Origin: Morinoia aosen
Lineage: Eukaryota; Arthropoda; Malacostraca; Amphipoda; Talitridae
Direction: 5' to 3'
Assembly (NCBI GenBank): GCA_030386875.1
Contig: CM059559.1
Coordinates: 2,787,177 to 2,851,176 of the forward strand
Length of the DNA stretch: 64,000 nt
Shown: positions 58,040-64,000 of the stretch, in pieces
How the letters are laid out: the number at the start of each line of letters is the position of its first letter
Numbering within the stretch: the stretch's first letter is position 1
Program-made: the position numbers and the translations under genes
The notes under the pieces: model-generated
Told to the model about the DNA's origin: nothing
Seen by the model: the letters and a program-made list of their open reading frames with translations, nothing else
Databases searched by the model: none

Positions 58040-60960
58040 TAGAAAGGCTAGGAATGGAAAATGAGACGCTGCCTTTAACAGAGAGGCTAGGAATGGAAAA
58101 TGAGACGCTGCCTTTAACAGAGAGGCTAGGAATGGATAATGAGACGCTGCCTTTAACAGAGAGGCTAGGAATGGAAAATGAGACGCTGCCTTTAACACAG
58201 AGGCTAGGAATGGAAAATGAGACGCTGCCTTTAACACAGAGGCTAGGAATGGAAAATGAGACGCTGCCTTTAACAGAGAGGCTAGGAATGGAAAATAAGA
58301 CACTGCCTTTAACACAGAGGCTAGGAATTGAAAATGAAACGCTGCCTGGAAAACAGAGGCTAGGAATTGAAAATGAGACGCTGCCTTTAACACAGAGGCT
58401 AAGAATGGAAAATGAAACGTTGCCTGGAAAACAGAGGCTAGGAATTGAAAATGAGACGCTGCCTTTAACAGAGAGGCTAGGAATGGAAAATGAAACGTTG
58501 CCTGGAAAACAGAGGCTAGGAATTGAAAATGAGACGCTGCCTTTAACAGAGAGGCTAGGAATGGAAAATGAAACGTTGCCTGGAAAACAAAGGCTAGGAA
58601 TTGAAAATGAGACGCTGCCTTTAACAAAGAGGCTAAGAATGGAAAATGAAACGTTGCCTGGAAAGCAGAGGCTAGGAATTGAAAATGAGACGCTGCCTTT
58701 AACAGAGAGGCTAGGAATGGAAAATGAAACGTTGCCTGGAAAACAGAGGCTAGGAATTGAAAATGAGACGCTGCCTTTAACAGAGAGGCTAGGAATGGAA
58801 AATGAAACGTTGCCTGGAAAACAGAGGCTAGGAATTGAAAATGAGACGCTGCCTTTAACACAGAGGCTAGGAATGGAAAATGAAACGCTGCCTGGAATAC
58901 AGAGGCTAGGAATGGAAAATGAGACGCTGCCTTTAACACAGAGGCTAGGAATGGAAAATGAAACGTTGCCTGGAAAACAGAAGCTAGAAATTGAAAATGA
59001 GACGCTGCCTTTAACAGAGAGGCTAGGAATTGAAAATGAGACGCTGCCTTTAACACAGAGGCTAGGAATTGAAAATGAGACGCTGCCTTTAACAGAGAGG
59101 CTAGGAATTGAAAATGAGACGCTGCCTTTAACACAGAGGCTAGGAATTTAAAATGAGACGCTGCCTTTAACACAGAGGCTAGGAATTGAAAATAAAACGT
59201 TGCCTGGAAAATAGAGGCTAGGAATGGAAAATGAGACGCTGCCTTTAACACAGAGGCTAGGAATGGAAAATGAGACGCTGCCTGGAATACAGAGGCTAGG
59301 AATTGAAAATGAGACGCAGCCTTTAACAGAGAGGCTAGGAATGGAAAATGAGACGCTGCCTTTAACACAGAGGCTAGGAATTGAAAATAAAACGTTGCCT
59401 GGAAAACAGAGGCTAGGAATTGAAAATGAGACGCTGCCTTTAACAGAGAGGCTAGGAATTGAAAATGAGACGCTGCCTTTAACACAGAGGCTAGGAATTG
59501 AAAATGAGACGCTGCCTTTAACAGAAAGGCTAGGAATGGAAAATGAAACGTTGCCTGGAAAACAGAGGCTAGGAATTGAAAATGAGACGCTGCCTTTAAC
59601 ACAGAGGCTAGGAATGGAAAATGAAACGTTGTCTGGAAAACAGAAGCTAGGAATTGAAAATGAGACGCTGCCTTTAACACAGAGGCTAGGAATGGAAAAT
59701 GAAACGTTGCCTGGAAAACAGAGGCTAGGAATTGAAAATGAGACGCTGCCTTTAACACAGAGGCTAGGAATGGAAAATGAAACGTTGCCTGGAAAACAGA
59801 GGCTAGGAATTGAAAATGAGACGCTGCCTTTAACACAGAGGCTAGGAATGGAAAATGAAACGTTGCCTGGAAAACAGAAGCTAGGAATTGAAAATGAGAC
59901 GCTGCCTTTAACAGAGAGTCTAGGAATGGAAAATGAAACGCTGCCTGAAATACAGAGCCTAGGAATGGAAAATGAGACGCTGCCTTTAACACAGAGGCTA
60001 GGAATTGAAAATAAAACGTTGCCTGGAAAACAGAGGCTAGGAATTGAAAATGAGACGCTGCCTTTAACAGAAAGGCTAGGAATGGAAAATGAAACGTTGC
60101 CTGGAAAACAGAGGCTTGGAATTGAAAATGAGACGCTGCCTTTAACACAGAGGCTAGGAATTGAAAATGAGACGCTGCCTTTAACACAGAGGCTAGGAAT
60201 TGAAAATGAGACGCTGCCTTTAACACAGAGGCTAGGAATTGAAAATGAGACGCTGACTTTAACACAGAGGCTAGGAATTGAAAATGAGACGCTGCCTTTA
60301 ACAGAAAGGCTAGGAATTGAAAATGAGACGCTGCCTTTAACAGAAAGGCTAGGAATGGAAAATGAAACGTTGCCTGGAAAACAGAGGCTTGGAATTGAAA
60401 ATGAGACGCTGCCTTTAACACAGAGGCTAGGAATTGAAAATGAGACGCTGCCTTTAACACAGAGGCTAGGAATTGAAAATGAGACGCTGCCTTTAACAGA
60501 ATGGCTAGGAATGGAAAATGAAACGTTGCCTGGAAAACAGAGGCTTGGAATTGAAAATGAGACGCTGCCTTTAACACAGAGGCTAGGAATTGAAAATGAG
60601 ACGCTGCCTTTAACAGAGAGGCTAGGAATTGAAAATGAGACGCTGCCTTTAACACAGAGGCTAGGAATTGAAAATGAGACGCTGCCTTTAACAGAAAGGC
60701 TAGGAATGGAAAATGAAACGTTGCCTGGAAAACAGAGGCTTGGAATTGAAAATGAGACGCTGCCTTTAACAGAAAGGCTAGGAATGGAAAATGAAACGCT
60801 GCCTTTAACACAGAGGCTAGGAATGGAAAATAAAACGTTGCCTGGAACACAGAGGCTAGGAATTGAAAATAAAACGTCGCCTGGAACACAGAGGCTAGGA
60901 ATTGAAAATGAGACGCTGCCTTTAACAGAGAGGCTGGGAATGGACAATGAGACGTTTCTG
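58040..60960. repeat. 39-bp minisatellite (about 75 units) with alternating unit types
   Basis: Type A: GGCTAGGAATGGAAAATGAG ACGCTGCCTTTAACAGA(G/C)A. Type B: GGCTAGGAATTGAAAATGAA-like with ACGTTGCCTGGAAAACAG. From about 58320 to 58990 A and B alternate as a 78-bp dimer; elsewhere runs of A dominate. Thirteen codons per unit keep frames open on both strands. The minus-strand frame 57716-61093 is 1125 codons (Leu-Lys-Ala-Ala-Ser-His-Phe type). Plus-strand frames are 365 and 603 codons, split by stops at 59149 and about 59212. The minus frame ends inside dispersed-repeat copy 5. No gene is called. Confidence 0.97.
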
Positions 60961-61119
60961 GGAACAGAAGGAAGAAGAAACGTGAGAGAAGCAGGCACGC
61001 GTGCGGCAGAGCGCAGCACGAGCCGCGGCACGTGAGGCTGCTGAGCAGCACGCGCCTGCTGCACTCCGCTGATTGGCACCTCGTTAGCGGCACCTGCTGC
61101 TGACGTGCGCCTGTACTCT

Positions 61120-61345
61120 GGTGAGCTCTGTGCTTATGTACTCTTGGTGCCCAAAATATTCTGTATTTACTGAATGCTTGGTGCTCAAAATATTTGGCAT
61201 CTACTGAATGCTCGAAAAACTGAACACTTGCTAGCTGTACTCTTGGTGCTCAAAATACTCAATAATTGCTGTACTCTTGGTGCTCAAAATACTCCGTACT
61301 TAATGTACTCTTGGTGCTAAAAATACTCAGTGTATATTGTAATTT
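61120..61345. repeat. ~40-bp degenerate tandem repeat
   Basis: About six copies around TGTACTCTTGGTGCTCAAAA TACTC, diverged to the left. It lies between the 39-bp and 38-bp arrays. Confidence 0.88.
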
Positions 61346-61539
61346 CGGTACTCTCTACAATTACTGCTAACAAAAGGAACACTTCGCTATAGACAGAACT
61401 CGCTCCTCGCGATCCTCACTAAAATATCTTACGAATGAATTCATTACTTGCTAAAAATGTTAGAAAAGATAGTTTCCAAAATAGAACTCAGATCAAATTA
61501 AATGGGCGCCTCACATGGCGGTGGGCTGAGAGAGAGAAT
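61346..61539. other. Spacer between arrays
   Basis: Unique sequence with no supported gene. It grades into the 38-bp array near 61540. Confidence 0.6.
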
Positions 61540-64000
61540 ATAGACTTAGAGAGGGTATGCGTGGCAAAAGAGAGATGACAGATTCAGAGAGGGTATGCGT
61601 GGCAAAAGAGAGATGACAGATTCAGAGAGGGTATGCGTGACAAAAGAGAGATGACAGATTTAGAGAGGGTATGCGTGGCAAAAGAGAGATGACAGATTCA
61701 GAGAGGGTATGCGTGACAAAAGAGAGATGACAGATTTAGAGAGGATATGCGTGGCAAAAGAGAGATGACAGATTCAGAGAGGGTATGCGTGGCAAAAGAG
61801 AGATGACAGATTTAGAGAAGGTATGCGTGGCAAAAGAGAGCGGACAGATTCAGAGAGGGTATGCGTAACAAAAGAGAGATGACAGATTTAAAGAGGGTAT
61901 GCGTGGCAAAAGAGAGATGACAGATTTAGAGAGGGTATGCGTGGCAAAAGAGAGATGACAGATTTAGAGAGGGTATGCGTGGCAAAAGAGAGATGACAGA
62001 TTCAGAGAGGGTATGCGTGGCAAAAGAGAGATGACAGATTCAGAGAGGGTATGCGTGGCAAAAGAGAGATGACAGATTCAGAGAGGGTATGCGTGGCTAA
62101 AGAGAGGGGACAGATTCAGATAGGGTATGCGTAGCAAAAGAGAGATGACAGATTTAGAGAGGGTATGCGTGGCAAAAGAGAGATGACAGATTTAGAGAGG
62201 GTATGCGTGGCAAAAGAGAGATGACAGATTTAGAGAGGGTATGCGTGGCAAAAGAGAGCGGACAGATTCAGAGAGGGTATGCGTAACAAAAGAGAGATGA
62301 CAGATTTAAAGAGGGTATGCGTGGCAAAAGAGAGATGAAAGATTTAGAGAGGGTATGCGTGGCAAAAGAGAGATGACAGATTCAGAGAGGGTATGCGTGG
62401 CAAAAGAGAGATGACAGATTTAGAGAGGGTATGCGTGGCAAAAGAGAGATGACAGATTCAGAGAGGGTATGCGTGGCAAAAGAGAGATGACAGATTTAGA
62501 GAGGGTATGCGTGGCAAAAGAGAGCGGACAGATTCAGAGAGGGTATGCGTAACAAAAGAGAGATGACAGATTTAAAGAGGGTATGCGTGGCAAAAGAGAG
62601 ATGACAGATTTAGAGAGGGTATGCGTGGCAAAAGAGAGATGACAGATTTAGAGAGGGTATGCGTGGCAAAAGAGAGATGACAGATTCAGAGAGGGTATGC
62701 GTGGCAAAAGAGAGATGACAGATTTAGAGAGGGTATGCGTGGCAAATGAGAGATGACAGATTCTGAGAGGGTATGCGTGGCTAAAGAGAGGGGACAGATT
62801 CTGATAGGGTATGCGTGGCAAAAGATAGATGACAGATTTAGAGAGGGTATGCGTGGCAAAAGAGAGGGGACAGATTCAGAAAGGGTATGCGTGGCAAAAG
62901 AGAGATGACAGATTCTTAGAGGGTATGCGTGGCAAAAGAGAGGGGACAGATTCAGATAGGGTATGCGTGGCAAAAGATAGATGACAGATTTAGAGAGGGT
63001 ATGCGTGGCAAAAGAGAGGGGACAGATTCAGATAGGGTATGCGTGGCAAAAGAGAGATGACAGATTCACAGAGGGTATGCTTGGCAAAAGAGAGGGGACA
63101 GATTCAGATAGGGTATGCTTGGCAAAAGAGAGGGGACAGATTCAGATAGGGTATGCGTGGCAAAAGAGAGGGGACAGATTCAGATAGGGTATGCGTGACA
63201 AAAGAGAGATGACAGATTTAGAGAGGGTATGCGTGGCAAAAGAGAGATGACAGATTCAGATAGGGTATGCGTGGCAAAAGATAGATGACAGATTTAGAAA
63301 GGGTACGCGTGGCAAAAGAGAGGGGACAGATTCAGAGAGGGTATGCGTGGCAAAAGAGAGGGGACAGATTCAGATAGGGTATGCGTGGCAAAAGAGAGGG
63401 GACATATTCAGAGAGGGTATGCGTGGCAAAAGAGAGATGACAGATTCAGATAGGGTATGCGTGGCAAAAGATAGATGACAGATTTAGAAAGGGTACGCGT
63501 GGCAAAAGAGAGGGGACAGATTCAGATAGGGTATGCGTGGCAAAAGAGAGGGGACATATTCAGAGAGGGTATGCGTGGCAAAAGAGAGATGACAGATTCA
63601 GAGAGGGTATGCGTGGCAAAAGATAGATGACAGATTTAGAGAGGGTATGCGTGGCAAAAGAGAGGGGACAGATTCAGATAGGGTATGCGTGGCAAAAGAG
63701 AGGGGACATATTCAGAGAGGGTATGCGTGGCAAAAGAGAGGGGACAGATTCAGATAGGGTATGCGTGGCAAAAGAGAGGGGACATATTCAGAGAGGGTAT
63801 GCGTGGCAAAAGATAGATGACAGATTTAGAGAGGGTATGCGTGGCAAAAGAGAGGGGACAGATTCAGATAGGGTATGCGTGGCAAAAGAGAGGGGACATA
63901 TTCAGAGAGGGTATGCGTGGCAAAAGATAGATGACAGATTTAGAAAGGGTACGCGTGGCAAAAGAGAGGGGACATATTCAGAGAGGGTATGCGTGGCAAA
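61540..64000. repeat. 38-bp minisatellite (about 64 units), continues past the window edge
   Basis: The unit is of the form GGGTATGCGTGGCAAAAGAG AGATGACAGATTTAGAGA. Variants include AGAGAGGGGACAGATTCAGA, AGATAGATGACAG, GGGTACGCGTGG and TATGCTTGG. A marker variant AGCGGACAGATTC recurs at 61839, 62257 and 62523, exactly 11 and 7 units apart. The GATGACA form dominates the left half; a GGGGACA/GATAGATGACA mosaic dominates the right half. A 38-bp period shifts frame, so no long frame runs through it. Confidence 0.97.

Noticed and set aside
59148..61079. 643-codon minus-strand frame
   Set aside because: Another frame of the same 39-bp array.
57716..61093. 1125-codon minus-strand frame as a protein-coding gene
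   Set aside because: It is a 39-bp minisatellite read in one of several open frames, its end lies in a dispersed repeat, and no splice or homology evidence supports it.
61540..64000. CRISPR-like array
   Set aside because: Units are directly adjacent with no unique spacers. It is a minisatellite in an animal genome.

Overview
This is a gene-poor, repeat-rich stretch of an animal nuclear genome. The lack of operons or ribosome-binding sites, the multi-kilobase GT..AG introns, a Jockey-type non-LTR reverse-transcriptase tail, tRNA-derived SINE-like pieces and very many minisatellites all point to a metazoan. The DIS3L2 protein is clearly homologous to the human one but carries a much longer disordered insert. 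I lean towards an arthropod, possibly a crustacean, but the sequence does not settle this. No rRNA gene, convincing intact tRNA gene, CRISPR array or bacterial gene was seen.

Layout. 1-284: end of a non-LTR retrotransposon ORF. 285-2680: mostly non-coding, with one SINE-like remnant. 2689-14337, minus strand: the 3'-5' exoribonuclease DIS3L2 in seven coding exons that splice in phase into about 1187 residues. Its introns hold a 46/42-bp minisatellite lying against an exon and four copies of a ~340-bp dispersed repeat. 14342-25147: intergenic, with a 23-bp tandem repeat, an 834-bp terminal-inverted-repeat (MITE-like) element, a ~3.3-kb block of nested foldback repeats and a TA microsatellite. 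25518-51443, minus strand: a second gene of four phase-compatible exons encoding a Ser/Pro/basic-rich, apparently disordered protein that I do not recognise. Its first intron is about 21 kb and holds several minisatellites and duplications. 51444-64000: upstream flank, dominated by three large minisatellites with 24-, 39- and 38-bp units. The 38-bp array runs off the right edge.

Both genes are on the minus strand and nothing links them functionally. DIS3L2 is expected to degrade oligouridylated RNAs in the cytoplasm. The second gene's start, splice phases and composition support it as real. The 3' part of its last exon looks coding in three successive frames, so its C-terminus is uncertain.

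The longest open reading frames (1125, 1000, 643 and 603 codons) lie inside minisatellites whose units are multiples of 3 bp. They are treated here as repeat artefacts, not genes. I found no convincing new biological system. The best leads are the higher-order structure of the arrays, the nested foldback block, a covarying terminal hairpin in the dispersed repeat family, and the DIS3L2 insert.
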